From NCBI GenBank assembly GCA_028829895.1, contig CM054181.1, positions 64,657,259 to 64,721,258 on the forward strand: a DNA stretch of 64,000 nucleotides. Reading direction: 5' to 3'. The notes beneath the pieces are model-generated. The model saw only the letters and a program-made list of their open reading frames with translations, had not been told where the DNA came from and did no database searches. Origin of the DNA: Sinotaia quadrata (Eukaryota; Mollusca; Gastropoda; Architaenioglossa; Viviparidae). The position numbers and the translations under genes are program-made. Each line of letters starts with the position of its first letter. Within the stretch, counting starts at the first letter, position 1. Below, one piece after another: positions 12,161-23,941 of the stretch.

Positions 12161-12417
12161 AGGCGACAATTCATCATCAATATTCAACACGTTACTGTCC
12201 ACTACTCTCCACTCTTTCATCGCCAGTATCATCGACACAGCGGCACACCTCTTGCCAAGCAGTGAAATCGGCGGATGCCGGACACTGCTATCATCATAAT
12301 AAAAGAAGAAGAGAGAGGATGAGAAAGAGGAGCAGGAGAGCAAAAGTAGAATTGCTTAGAACAAATAGTTGCTCTGGAAGGGAGAAATTACTTGAATATC
12401 TAAAATTTAAAAAGTAA
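12031..12417 (+). CDS. hypothetical 128-residue basic protein, end of unit B
   Basis: ATG 12031 to TAA 12415. The N-terminal third is Pro/Thr/Asp-rich and contains RQQIPVPVRHMH, which also occurs in the long frame of unit A. The C-terminal 45 residues are strongly basic (KRRRERMRKRSRRAK), resembling a nuclear-localisation or nucleic-acid-binding tail. No known domain is seen. A second phase (from 12041) is also open for 74 residues, so the coding phase is uncertain. Confidence 0.22.
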   Translation: MALYDTPPTPSNMGDDDYNNTTSSIRVPRQQIPVPVRHMHNGYQATIHHQYSTRYCPLLSTLSSPVSSTQRHTSCQAVKSADAGHCYHHNKRRRERMRKRSRRAKVELLRTNSCSGREKLLEYLKFKK

Positions 12418-13225
12418 TCTTTGCCAGACGGAAGATTAATGATCATGATCAAAGCAACAAAACATCTGCTGGATTTTAATCTTTAGAAATATATCTATGT
12501 ACGTATGTGTATTACATTTCACTTAATTAAAAGTACAAGCCTTTTATTGTTTTGCTTTGGCTTTGGCAATAAAATCTAACACTCATTTTGTTGAGTTGTA
12601 TTACTTATTTTTAAAACTCATTTATACTACTTAACTTTATAAATAAATTGTTACAGACAATATAATGTTTCAGCTACAGTGCTGTCAGCTCGGATTGCCA
12701 AGACGTTAAGTAGCATATTTCATGGACCATATTTACTAAGTAAATCAATATTTAAATATTTATCCTGAACGAACGATAAAGAGGTAAATGTCTGATCTTG
12801 AAATCACTTATCTTGTTTAGATAACTTCCATTCTTGCATTCGTTCGCCTTTTCAGTTTCGACACCAAAGGCATTTCTGAGACTAGACCCTAATTTTTGCT
12901 CAGATGAGGGCTTAAGATATGTTCCATCAGCCCAGATAGGCTCGAGCCTAGCAAATAAATAAATAATAATAATAAATAGCAAACAGGAGTGGAGCAAAAA
13001 AGTTAAGTCGCAAGCCCTCACTATTGACCCGACAAGTCGCTTCAAGAATTCCACCCATCGCGTTCAGCAATATGTGACTAGACTCGGGACATTTGTGACA
13101 CAGGAAGAAATATCATCTGAGGACAGCTAAAGGCAAGAGCAACCTATGCTAACAGAAGACAAAAACCGACTTCTGCTTGTAAGAGAATGACAAACGGGAA
13201 ACACGATTCTTCGTTTGATACAATA
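12418..13225. other. intergenic, nothing recognised
   Basis: AT-rich; a short AAAT/AAT tract lies at about 12953-12977. A 100-codon minus-strand frame (12752-13054) has no recognisable motif. Confidence 0.5.
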
Positions 13226-13690
13226 ATAAATGACAGTCATTTGATTCCTGACTTTACGAGACTAACAAATGACAGTCATTTGATTCCTGACTTTAGGAGA
13301 CTAACAAATGACAGTCATTTGATTCCTGACTTTAGGAGACTAACACATGACAGTCATTTGATTCCTGACTTTACGAGACTAACAAATGACAGTCATTTGA
13401 TTCCTGACTTTAGGAGACTAACAAATGACAAACACATGGTTCTTCTTTTGTGGAGACAATAAATGGCAGTAATATGATCCTTAACATCAGGAGACTATCA
13501 AATGACAAACATTTGGTGGTTCTTCTCTAGGGATGACGATAAATGGCAGTCATACAAATCTTGCCTTAAGAAAATGTCAAAGGACAAACACTTGATTCTT
13601 TTTTTATGGAGACAATAAATGACAGTCTTTGGTTCCTAACATCGAGACACTAACAAATGACCAATACTTAGTTCTTCTAATTAGGGCGAC
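13226..13690. repeat. 39-bp minisatellite
   Basis: Five tight copies (to about 13440) of a unit containing GACAGTCATTTGATTCCTGA and CTTTAGGAGACTAACAAAT, then degenerate copies to about 13690. Thirty-nine is a multiple of three, so a 13-residue peptide repeats in the 13187-13462 frame; it is not a recognised protein. Confidence 0.93.
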
Positions 13691-16189
13691 ACCAGATGAT
13701 AAACTGTTATCTTTGATATGAGGATAATAAGTGCTGCCTAATTAATTATAAAAGTAAATTACAAATTTAGATATATTTACAAACACAACATATCTGGTAT
13801 TTAGAAAGTAGCGAAGGTGTCTCCGTGTAATAATAATTATATCACTCACCCCCCACCCCCCCATAATTCCACTCCTTTTCTTGGCGTCCTGTTGTGACGT
13901 CAACATAGCCGCTTTGTAATTAAATCTTAATCAAACTAGCAAAAGAGAACTTGAGATCCTGTAGATATCCGAGGTATGCGGGTGGGGTGAGGGGGTACAT
14001 AACGAGCTGTTCCACCGTGCGCTTATTTTAATAAAATAACTGTTCATGATCGGTTTATTGGATTTTTTCCTTTCCCGATTTGAAGGTGTAATTTCCCGTT
14101 GCTAAACGAATTTTGACGTGGGGAGCTTGCCGGAAGTGGATTAGAACGGTGTTCCATACAATTCTCGCTGGAGAGGTGTGCCGTGTATCACGCTTTTGGA
14201 GTGGGATATTTAAATTACGAACTGTGTAAAAACTGGTGTATTAAAGACACTAGTCTTGCATGCTCTTAAAGGGTTCTTCCGGGTGTTTGTTTGTACCGCT
14301 ATATTTATCTTTTCATTTGCTTGTTTATTTTTTTGGCTTGTTTTCATTTTACACCGACAAATGTGGATTGATTTCCAGGTGATGACTAGCTTGAGTTATA
14401 CAGCTGGACAGGAATCATGTTTAGTTTAGCTATTTTCAGAGCAGGAAAGGATAACTTTGTAAAATCGTGTACAGAAAATTTTCATCCGTCAGTTTATTTC
14501 CTCAAAGTTGTTGCACTTGAATATTTTGTTTTCCTTTATAATATTCATTATTTTAAAAAATGAATAATTATCTGCCCGAGCAGCTCCTCCATTTTTCAAA
14601 CTGAAGTGGAAGTCCAATCTAACAGAAAGAATTTATTTTTATTACTTCTTATGGAAAATACTTTTTATAGATCATGCCAAATCGGACAGGTGGGATTGAC
14701 TTAGTCGAGACAAGCCGTCAAGCGTGTATGGAGATATACATTTTTCACACCCCACTGATTTTTCGTGTAGAGTTCCGCTATTCCCCACGAGACCGCCATA
14801 TAATGTGGTAGTCAGGTCTCTTGTGTGTAAAGAAAGGATTCTTTTTGTGTTACTCTTTCGTGGTGCTGGTGCGGAACCAAATTCTAATTGGAAATGTAAG
14901 GCATCCATCTTTCAGCTGGGTCCCTTTCAGGGCATCTACAAATGAATCAGATTTTTCCAAATCAGAGTTGATATATCGGCCATGTGCATTGCCTATTACC
15001 CAGGCACACAGAAAAAAAATTATGTAACCATACCCATATCCAAAACTCAAAATTATTTCATAAGAAGATTAAAATAAAATATCCCGTTGCTAATTGCTAA
15101 GAAATTCAAATGAAAAACATCACCAGCACATTCATGATCATTATCATCAGTATCACCATCAATGTCATCATCAACATCTCTGACAACGTTTTTAAAACTA
15201 CTACCAGAAAAAAGCACCACAACCATCATCACTAACATCATCCCAACCAACACAACACAACCCATTCTACTACCATCCCCAGCACCACCACCATTAACTA
15301 TTAATTTTGATGTACATGTAATGGCAAGAGTAGTAGAAAAAACGGCGTCCATTGATAAATCCACAAGAGTTATTATATTTAGCCGTCTCCCCTGCGAACT
15401 TCCACTTATTTTATTATTCATTATCGCAATCTAGGCCTACTTCTCTAAGGGCTTTCCCAGCTTGCACGAATGAATTTTTCCATAAACTACACAAATATTA
15501 CTATCATCTGGTGCGTGAATATTATGCTTCGTAAAGAAAATAAATCAACCGGTGCAAACACCTTAAGCCTCCACCCCCAACTCCCATCTCTCCAATGTGC
15601 AATCAATTTGTTCCACGTGATTCGATCCAATCAAGACGTGTACATTTTTTCCTGGCGTCGGAATGGGTGTCAGGCACAACCGCCGGAGCGTAATAAGCCA
15701 GGCACCACACTGAGTGTGCACGGTATAATATTGTTTTCATATCGAGTGTCGCTAAAAAAATATCCGGAAATATTTGCAGTCAAAGAAAACCACAAATACA
15801 ACTTTCTAAATAGCTGCTGCAACAACATCAACATCTTCAGCAACAAAATAACAACCTAAACTTGATGATCATCATCAATAATACTAATTATAAATACTTA
15901 TAATTTTATTGCTGAAAGAAACAATAATGCCTGATTTTTTATGTTATGTTTATTTGTAAACAGCTATTTGATTTTTAACAATTAAATTACTTTTTAAAAT
16001 GTGTGTCGACGATAAATTATATTTATGTTCTTCATCTTACTCAAAGCAGCGGGGAATATTTTGTTAGTTCTGCAGAATAAGCAATTGGTATGGTTCACTT
16101 ATTTAGGCTAGTTTTAAAGCTCATTAATTGGTTTATACACTTTTTGAGATTCAAGTAATTTTCTGGATAGTCATTGGCTACACATTTGT
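13691..16189. other. intergenic with CAT/ACC-rich tract
   Basis: No gene is recognised. A TGACGTCA octamer lies at 13895-13902. An impure CAT/ACC tract spans about 15120-15300, and a small CAACAA tract about 15815-15856. Overlapping frames on both strands at 14672-15050 have no family motif, and frames at 15053-15859 are explained by low-complexity codons. Confidence 0.5.
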
Positions 16190-16476
16190 TGAGAGGTAGC
16201 TGGTTTATATATTCGTGGAAACCTGACTGATTGGATTACGTATTTGTTGAGATGCAGCTGGTTTATAGATTTGTGGAAACCTGACTGATTGGATTACAGA
16301 TTTTTTTACACCCATCTGGTTTACCTATCTGCTGAAACCTAATTGACAAAGTCGTATACTAGAGGCAGGACATGGATATATAATTTTGAGATATATTTTG
16401 GGATATATGAGACACGTCTGGGATACATATTTGTTTGAGATGTGACTCTGGGATATATATTTGTTGACCAACTGGG
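16190..16476. repeat. degenerate tandem repeats, ~60 bp then ~40-60 bp
   Basis: GTGGAAACCTGACTGATTGG occurs twice (near 16216 and 16273) and a more diverged GCTGAAACCTAATTGAC follows. From about 16375 GGGATATAT words recur with TTTGTTGAGA. The array abuts an LTR-like element at 16477. Confidence 0.75.
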
Positions 16477-16995
16477 TGTGACGCTAACGCCACCTAGTTA
16501 ATGGTAGTGGTTATTATTATTAATTAATCATACATAACTAATTACAAGTGATACGAATCTTAATTTCTGTTTATTAATAATTCTCCTGAATAAGCCATTT
16601 GTCTCTCTCACTTGGCGGATATGCGGGCGCTGTAAATATTTTATCTCTTCCACAACATCAAAGACAAACATTCACCATCACACAATATTTCGTAGGTGGA
16701 AAACTTCTTACTAAAGAAGAAGACAAATCCATCTTTTAATCTGTATTTAGCGAAGCCCTTTGCAACATATGGTTATCAGTATATGTAAGAAGATCAATAC
16801 ATTTAACAATAAATTTATTAAATGAAAAATGAAAAATATAACAATTAATAAATATAATCAATCAAAGAGTGATGACATTTACATCGCAACATTGTTCATT
16901 TAATTTTGGACAATTGTTCAGTTTATCCTAGCATAGAATAAGCAGTCAATTAACATAAATACATAATCAAGTTCATGGTTATCATCACGGAAATG
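16477..16995 (-). mobile_element. LTR-like interspersed repeat, copy 5 (short form)
   Basis: On the plus strand it starts TGTGACGCTAACGCCACCTA, the reverse complement of the family's 3' end, and matches copy 6 (50339-50785) to about 16990, where both reach an ATCAC word. It keeps the conserved CACTTGGCGGATATGCGG block near 16610. No coding sequence is seen. The 5' half of the long form (copies 3 and 4) is absent or replaced. Confidence 0.68.
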
Positions 16996-17456
16996 AAAGT
17001 TCAGAGAAATAATTAAAAGTCAAGCCCATAAGCTTTTCAAAAATGGCGGCTGTTGCAGGCACGGGTTTCATCACATGGTTTGCAACACGTCACTGCCTTC
17101 CATATTTAGGTGAGGTCCCATGTGTCCCTTCTAGAGGCACGTTACACAACTGTTTCAGAATCTTTAATGCAGTCTCCAAGCACGCTGTCAAGCACAAGGA
17201 ATGGTCTTGAATTTCTGTGTCCATTTACTCAACACACCATGAGGAACGTTCAAAATAATCGTAATGAATTATCGAGATCACAATTTCTGCTGTATTGGCA
17301 CTCGAACAGAATTCACGAAATCTGATGCAAACATCGAGAGCAGATTTTTATAAATAATTATTGGTCTATTCCTTCCGATTTTAATCACATTTGGATCTTT
17401 GGATGAACAGCCTGTAAGTAGGGTACAGGTCTCGCTTCTGCCATCTCCTCTAACTG
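16996..17456. other. intergenic, nothing recognised
   Basis: No repeat or gene is seen. A 71-codon frame at 17110-17325 has no motif. Confidence 0.5.
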
Positions 17457-17620
17457 TTGGACTAGAGCACAGAGCCCATCTTGAACTAGAAAGACATTGG
17501 ACTAGAGCACAGAGCCCATCTTGAACTAGGAAGACGTTGGACTAGAGTACTGAGCCCATCTTGAACTAGGAAGACGTTGGACTAGAGTACTGAGCCCATC
17601 TTGAACTAGAAAGATGTTGG
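17457..17620. repeat. 40-bp minisatellite, four copies
   Basis: ACTAGAG recurs at 17461, 17501, 17541 and 17581, each followed by GAGCCCATCTTGAACTAG. Confidence 0.95.
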
Positions 17621-19136
17621 AGCCATCTTAAGCAAGTTCCTCGAACTGTGTTCGGAGCGAGAGGTAAGGTTTATCAACCCTCCTTAGTTCTGCTTACAGC
17701 CCTCCAACGAAACATCAGCAATAATAGGAAACCAGCTTATGTAAGTTCTGGCATTATTATCGAAAGCAGGTTTTTTTTTCCTCTATCTATCTATCTACAC
17801 CCCACCACCTTTCCATCTGTCCATCCGGTTATCTGTCTGTCTGTCTATCCTATACACCACCTACCCACCCATCATCCGTCTATCTATCTAGGTACCCAAA
17901 TCCCCACCCGTCAATGCGAACGTAAAAATTATGAAGCCTTTTCCATTTTTATTTCTCTGGAAAAAAGTGGCGCGGGAGGGGGGGGGGACGGGAAACTAAC
18001 TGTGGATCTCGATTGTATTACCTTTTCCCGTTTCCTGTCTAAATACCGCCCCCCCCCCCCCGTTCCTTTTCCAGCCGCGTGTGATTTCAATTTGATTAAC
18101 GCTGAGCACAGAATGCGTCCAGTTAAAGTCGGTGTCCATAGATCTCATCTCGCAACGTCCTCCGCACTTACAACGACCATGCATCTAGGAAGCTGTTCCC
18201 GGTAACGATTACATTATTGATAAATAGGTTCGGCAAACCAACACTGCAAATGTAACCATCAACAAGATATTGAAGAAACATGAAAATCTCGACAGGAAGT
18301 GAACTACGTCAGCCTGGTAACGTAATTTTGTGTACAGTTTTCAAGGAGCTTTGCAAGTCATGACGTCATATGATTACGCTCCTGTAGCTTGAACTTTGAA
18401 CATTTTTCATTGAAATAGAAACTCTAGTTCAATTTCTTTTCTAAACAATAAAATAAAGATTGGATATAAAACTGCAATTCCGCTGAAAGGTCAAAACTAT
18501 AAATAGAATACCAAAACACATGCTCTACCAATAGTCAATAATTTAGACAAACATAGGAAGTATGCTCCTTTACCTAACATGGATATTTGCTATTTGGATA
18601 TGAAAGAGCAATTAGGCATGCTGAATAAATTTCATAGCAATGAGAAAAGCTAATAATTTGTTAAAAGACAAATGAATTACAAGTTCAAGTTTTCAGCGCC
18701 CCCAAAAGAACATTTATTTTATTAACCCACAGAGGGGGGAGGGGAGTAGAGGGTGTGCACCAAACTGGTGAGAACTTTTTCACCCCCTTCCATCAGCCCT
18801 CCCGCCATCCACCTCGAGGCTGTGGGGTTCCACAGAAGCACTCTAGATCAGATGACGAAATGATCAACGCAAGCTCGGTTGGTGACGTAAAACCTCTATC
18901 CACTCTCACCCCCAGAATAGACAGTTTGTTGCATACGAAAGTATCTCAACACATGAAGAACTGATAACGGACTTTAGGAAAATTATCTTTGAAAGACAAA
19001 ACAGTATCGTTGCAGTTGTCTCTGCGTGTATTGTTTTCGGACGAACCATAGTGCGCAGAGTGTGAATGACAATGTTGACTGGGCGTGGCTGCTCTGGCGG
19101 CACTATGCATGGAAGTTAGAAAGACATGGATTCAGG
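17621..19136. other. intergenic with CTAT/CCAT microsatellites and G/C runs
   Basis: An impure CTAT/CCAT/CTGT tract spans about 17781-17895. G and C homopolymer runs lie near 17978-17988 and 18049-18061. A TGACGTCA octamer lies at 18361-18368. The 185-codon frame at 17648-18205 runs through these tracts and shows no domain. Confidence 0.5.
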
Positions 19137-19375
19137 CAAAGATGCTTGCACATATTTGAGATAATTAATGAAGTGAATAACGTTGGGACGTAGTGAAGCA
19201 GTCAGTGAAGTGTGACAAGCAAAGTTGCTTGCACATATTTGAGATAATTAATGAAGTGAATAATGTTGGGACGTAGCGAAGCAGTCAGTGAAGTGTGACA
19301 AGCAAAGTTGCTTGCACATATTTGAGATAATTAAATGAAGTGAATAATGTTGGGACGTAGCGAAGCAGTCAGCAT
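19137..19375. repeat. 83-bp tandem repeat, three copies
   Basis: GCTTGCACATATTTGAGATA recurs at 19144, 19227 and 19310. Copies differ at only a few positions. Confidence 0.95.
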
Positions 19376-20409
19376 TTCCCATGCATTAGGATGCTGAACT
19401 AACGTAAATAACATCTGTTATATTAGCGGCATATAACCTAGGTGGGTGATAATGATGTCCCAAGCTGACAGGCAAACTAAAAGCCCAGTCATGAAGGCGC
19501 CATGGTCTAGCTAGTGCAATAACATAAACACCCAGCCAATTTCCCCTATACTTCGATACTTTGTGGTCAAAGTCCATTCTTAAAGGCAGATTGAAAGCTT
19601 TGGTAAGTTGTCTGACTGATAAAGAAAAAATGGGCTTAGAGATATTTTTTGTATATTTAGAACTATTGATTTTTATGTTTCTGAAATTTGATTTAGAGAT
19701 GTTTGCATATTTTGAATCGATATTTCTATTGCTTATAATTAGAAATATTTTGAATATGATATGTCACTGAGTATATATGACATTCTTTTAATGGAAATGT
19801 TTTTCATGAATTTAATCATGATTATGCTATTTTTATGCCCAGTGATTGAATGACGGCTAGTGATTTTATTTGCAAGAATGTAAATTTGAGAATGCTTGTG
19901 GAGAAGGATAGGAGTGTGGAAACATTTCAGACCTAAATCTTAGCACTGTGCCTTGATTGGCTCTTTCCAGTAAGCACGACTTACCTGGCCTTTCCACACA
20001 ACGATGTATAGTTTGCAGTCGCTACAGTGATCTGTGGTGCTCCACGTGAGTTACATCAGTGTGGGCATCTCGACACCAACCACTACACACATCAGCAAAA
20101 AGGTTGCTAGGGTTTGACTATGGTACCATCCATTCAAGAACCAATACAGTGAAGGTTGGCCTGACTAGGTCTGGGAAGCTTCTGGCAGAATGTTTGGAAC
20201 AGTTCGAGTAGCATGCCTAGAAGCACACGTTATCCCCATACCCAAGCAATGTGAGGAACAAACAGGATCTGTGACATTGTGGCGACAACTTGCAACTGGG
20301 CCCTGCAATGGCTTACAGCATAATAGATCAGGAAATTAAGTGTTGTCTTTTCTGTACTTCTGCATTCTGAGTCAGTGATAAAACTCATAAATCTAGTAGA
20401 GACTGTTAA
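19376..20409. other. intergenic upstream of the gypsy relic
   Basis: Where the gag, protease and finger parts of an intact gypsy element would be expected, I see no matching frame. The element is therefore 5'-truncated or too decayed to read. Confidence 0.4.
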
Positions 20410-21566
20410 TTTGATCACTTATTATTAGGGTACAGAGACATTTCCTGAACACATTACAAAAATTATTCCAGCATTTGAAGGAATGTAACATTACTGCTCG
20501 ACCAACCAAATGTTTCTTTGGACATTTCACATTTGAATATTTGGGACACACAGTGTGACAAGATCTCTTGTGGCCAGAGGCATAAAAAATAATTAAGCTT
20601 TAAGAGATGGAGAGACACATCTCCCAAACAAATGTTAAATCCATTTTGGAGTTGGCTGGCTACTATCGAAAATTCGCTCCCAAACTCATTGATTTGACAA
20701 GGAAATGCAAACCTGAGAAAGTGACTTGGAGCGAGGAGTGTGAAACCAGCTTTTCTAGTTTGAAAGACTGACTTTGAGAAGCTCCTGTCCTCCATTTGCC
20801 TGATTTCAATGATTTCATATTCAGAACAGATGCTGGCAATGCAGGGCTAGGTACTGTACTGATGCTGGCAATGCAGGGCTAGGTACTGTACTGATGCTGG
20901 CAATGGAGGGCTATGTGCTGTACTGATGCTGGCAATGGAGGGCTATGTGCTGTACTGATGCTGGCAATGCAGGGCTAGGTGCTGTACTGATGCTGGCAAT
21001 GGAGGGCTATGTGCTGTACTGATGCTGGCAATGGAGGGCTAGGTGCTGTACTGATGCTGGCAATGCAGGGCTAGGTGCTGTACTGATGCTGGCAATGGAG
21101 GGCTAGGTGCTGTACTGATGCTGGCAATGCAGGGCTAGTGCTGTACTGATGCTGGCAATGGAGGGCTAGGTGCTGTACTGATGCTGGCAATGGAGGGCTA
21201 GGTGCTGTACTGATGCTGGCAATGCAGGGCTAGGTGAGGTACTGATGCAGAAACGTGGTGATATCCAGTATCTTATTCCAGTCATACACTGAATGCAGCC
21301 GAACAGATTTATTTGACTTCAGAGAAAGAATGTCTCATTATTGTCTGGCATTCCAGAAATTCCGAGCCTACCAATATGGCAAGCATTTTGACATTCAAAC
21401 AGATCATCAATCTCTTGCCTACTTAACTCACTCGACTAAGGCAAATGGTCATTTGACCAGGTGGTCATTACTATTACAACAGTATAGATATACTGTGGAA
21501 GTCATCAAAGGCACTGACAATGTAGGGGCCGACTATTTGTCCAGAACAGTAGAAATGGAAGTTTAA
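20410..21566 (+). pseudogene. Ty3/gypsy retrotransposon pol fragment (RT end, connection, RNase H)
   Basis: Ty3/gypsy pol carries out reverse transcription of the element. Readable pieces in order are: a degraded RT active-site region near 20412, where the second Asp appears to be His (FDHLLL); the RT thumb-proximal motif TARPTKCFFGHFTFEYLGH (about 20490-20552); the connection motif ELAGYYRKFAPKL (about 20648-20690); and APVLHLPDF and RTDAGNAGLG at the RNase H start (about 20775-20850). The RNase H end follows with TDHQSLAYL and GADYLSRTVE (21255-21566 is open). It is broken by TGA at 20556, two stops near 20768-20780, several frameshifts and a 32-bp minisatellite. No integrase follows. The terminal frame is well preserved relative to the rest. 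Confidence 0.88.
20829..21244 (+). repeat. 32-bp minisatellite grown from the RNase H motif
   Basis: GATGCTGGCAATGCAGGGCT starts units at 20829, 20861 and every 32 bp to 21117, then (after a 1-bp deletion) at 21148, 21180 and 21212: thirteen copies. Variants alternate between GCAGGG and GGAGGG. The first unit is the codons of the RNase H DA.....G motif. The right edge, GATGCAGAAACG at 21244, continues the original frame. The array is therefore an expansion between two GATGC words inside pol. Confidence 0.96.
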
Positions 21567-21984
21567 GGATCCAGTACATAAGTCTCTGCAAGTGCCGTGA
21601 AATTCTCTTAGAAATATTTTGTATCTTCTCTGAGGTAGAGAGGAAGGAATGATCTTACCCGGAGTTCATTTATATAATGCTAATGTGATTGTATAGATTG
21701 TATTTTCCTATCACAAGGAGAAAAAAAATAATGATAATGATTTTTGCATATGACTTACGTTTGTATTTCCTTAAGTGTAGAAACATAACGGGTAGTGTCT
21801 TAACATGTACCAAAGGAAAATTATGGCAATTTTTCCTGAAAAATTATGCTTATATCTCTTGAAGTGCGGAGTCATATCTGGTCGTGCTCCAACTTATAAT
21901 GAGAGGAATTAGTATGATATTTGATATTTTAATACTCAGTAATTATTGAAGCATATAAAATTATATCATCATTGTTTCTAAAAT
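21567..21984. other. intergenic between gypsy relic and LTR-like copy 2
   Basis: An integrase would be expected here in an intact gypsy element, but no zinc-finger or D,D35E-like reading is seen in any phase. Confidence 0.5.
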
Positions 21985-22356
21985 GTGTTGAATTAATTGT
22001 GATTGTTGATTTAATAAATTTATTGTTAAATTTATTGACCTTATACATATTGATAACCTTATGTTGAAGAAGAAATTGGGTGGATGGGGGGGGGCTCACT
22101 AAATATAGATTAAAAGATGGATTTATCTTCTACTTTAGTAAGAATTTTTCCATCTACGAAATATTGTGACAGTAAATGTTTGTGGAAGAGAGAAAACGTT
22201 TACAGCGCCGCATATCCGCCAAGAGAGACGATTTTTTTCTTCTGGAGAATTATTAATAACATAAATGAAGATTCTCATCACTTGTAATTAGTTATGGATG
22301 ATTAATTAATTAATAATAATAATCATAACCATTAGGTAGGTGGCGTTGGCGTCACA
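21985..22356 (+). mobile_element. LTR-like interspersed repeat, copy 2
   Basis: It matches the other copies from about TTAATAAATTTATTG (22010) to the end GGCGTTGGCGTCACA at 22356, including CATATCCGCCAAGAGAGACG near 22210. It lies about 420 bp downstream of the gypsy RNase H fragment on the same strand, so it may be the 3' LTR of that element after loss of integrase, or an independent insertion. Confidence 0.65.
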
Positions 22357-22506
22357 CTATGTAACTAATCAACCCCACAATCAGCCATACAAGCACATTT
22401 TTTAACTTGGTAACTAAACAACTTTCCAATCAATCGCATAGGCTACCACTCAGAAATCAGAGACCTAAAAGAGTACAAAGTCCGAAAACTATTGAACTAT
22501 GAAATG

Positions 22507-22619
22507 GGTCACTCACTCACTCACTCACTCACTCACTCACTCACTCACTCACTCACTCACTCACTCACTCACTCACTCACTCACTCACTCACTCACTCAC
22601 TCACTCACTCACTCACTCT
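22507..22619. repeat. (ACTC)n tetranucleotide microsatellite, ~28 copies
   Basis: Pure CACTCACTCA repetition. The Thr-His-Ser-Leu frame across it is an artefact. Confidence 0.98.
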
Positions 22620-23589
22620 CGTTCGGTGCAAAATGTAATGAAAAATCTTTGGTAAGCCTAAGAAATAAATATCATTTTGGAATTTGAAAATAATGAAAAA
22701 TATTTTCTCAAACTGAATAATGTGCATAAACTTTCTTTTACAGATAGCAGAGCCCCAAACAAGTCAACTATAATAATGAAACGTATGTAATTATTAACAC
22801 ACACACACACACACACACGCACGGACACACACAGAGAGTTAAGTGTAAATGAATGGATAAGACATCATATCAACGGCAAATCTGTAAATAAACTTCACCT
22901 CATTGTTATCTTTTCAAAAAGAAATGTCCTGTTTCTCTTCGAAGTAATTTTTCTTTCATTTCAGTTTTGATTAATTTTGTTTCGTTACAATGTGGGGTTA
23001 TTTGGGGAATTTGTTTTTGAAAAGGTTGTTAAGAGTAGTTTCATCGTGCTTCGTTTCGTTTTGCTTGATTTCACTTCATCTCTATTTTTTATTTTGCCCC
23101 ACCTTGGGCAGAATATTGACCAAAATAAATAAATGCACTGTTTTTAATTACGCAAACACTCACACACACACACACACACACACACACGACACAAAGACAA
23201 CTTAAGCACTCGCGTTCAAATCGAATGGCGCCTTATGCTTCCGTTCGATAAAATGTCCCATAAAGTCTTTGATGTTATGACGGCTGAATATCTCTCGGAA
23301 TCCCCCACCCCCACTCTTACATAGAGTTTCAATTTCTCGTTTTAACCCTTACCCCAGTCTTTCCCGTCCTTGGCCAGGCAGACGACGGAGATACTCGCTT
23401 TGAACTCGGTCTGAATTCAAACAGACCCTGCTGTCAATGACACTGCAATGACAAGTCGCATTTTAACAGCTTGTGTATCACCAGGCACTTAAGATTCTCC
23501 ACCGAAAGGTTCTTCTGGAGATCTGACGTCATGCAGTAATGAGGTCACCAAGTCTTTAGATGTTGACTGGTTGTCATCGCATGCGCACT
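22620..23589. other. intergenic with short CA tracts
   Basis: CA tracts lie at about 22797-22818 and 23158-23188. A TGACGTCA octamer lies at 23524-23531. No gene is recognised. Confidence 0.5.
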
Positions 23590-23941
23590 CGATAACAGTT
23601 AAGTAGCTTAAGTGTACTGATAAATGTGTTTTAGTTAATTTCAGAGACATATCGAATTAATAGCATAAATGCACTGATATTGTCTAAATTAACAGTACAC
23701 AATTACTAATATTAAAGTGACTAAATTAATAGTACAAATGTATTAATGTGTCTAAAATAATAGTACAAGTGTACTAATATTAGTGACTAAATGAATAGTA
23801 GAAATGCACTAATATTAATGTGTCTATATTAATAGTACAAGTGTACTAATATTTAATGTGTCTGAATTAATAGTACGAATATACTAATATTAATGTGTCT
23901 AAATTAATAGTACAAATGTACTAGTTTTAATGTGTGTGAAG
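23590..23941. repeat. ~36-bp degenerate minisatellite
   Basis: About nine copies of a unit built of TTAATAGTACAAATGTACTA and TATTAATGTGTCTAAA. A hAT element end interrupts or ends it. Confidence 0.85.

Noticed and set aside
13226..13690. CRISPR-like regular repeats (also other minisatellites)
   Set aside because: Units are head-to-tail without unique spacers, and the context is eukaryotic.
14672..15050. overlapping frames on both strands
   Set aside because: No family motif; strands open by chance composition.
17648..18205. 185-codon plus-strand frame
   Set aside because: It crosses CTAT/CCAT microsatellite and G/C homopolymer runs and has no recognisable motif; a small rearranged exon cannot be excluded.
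20463..20795. 110-codon minus-strand frame
   Set aside because: Antisense shadow of the gypsy pol relic.
22499..22687. Thr-His-Ser-Leu repeat protein
   Set aside because: Reading of the ACTC microsatellite.
23200..23230. GTTCAAATC word suggesting a tRNA T-arm
   Set aside because: No matching acceptor stem, D-arm or A-box was found around it.
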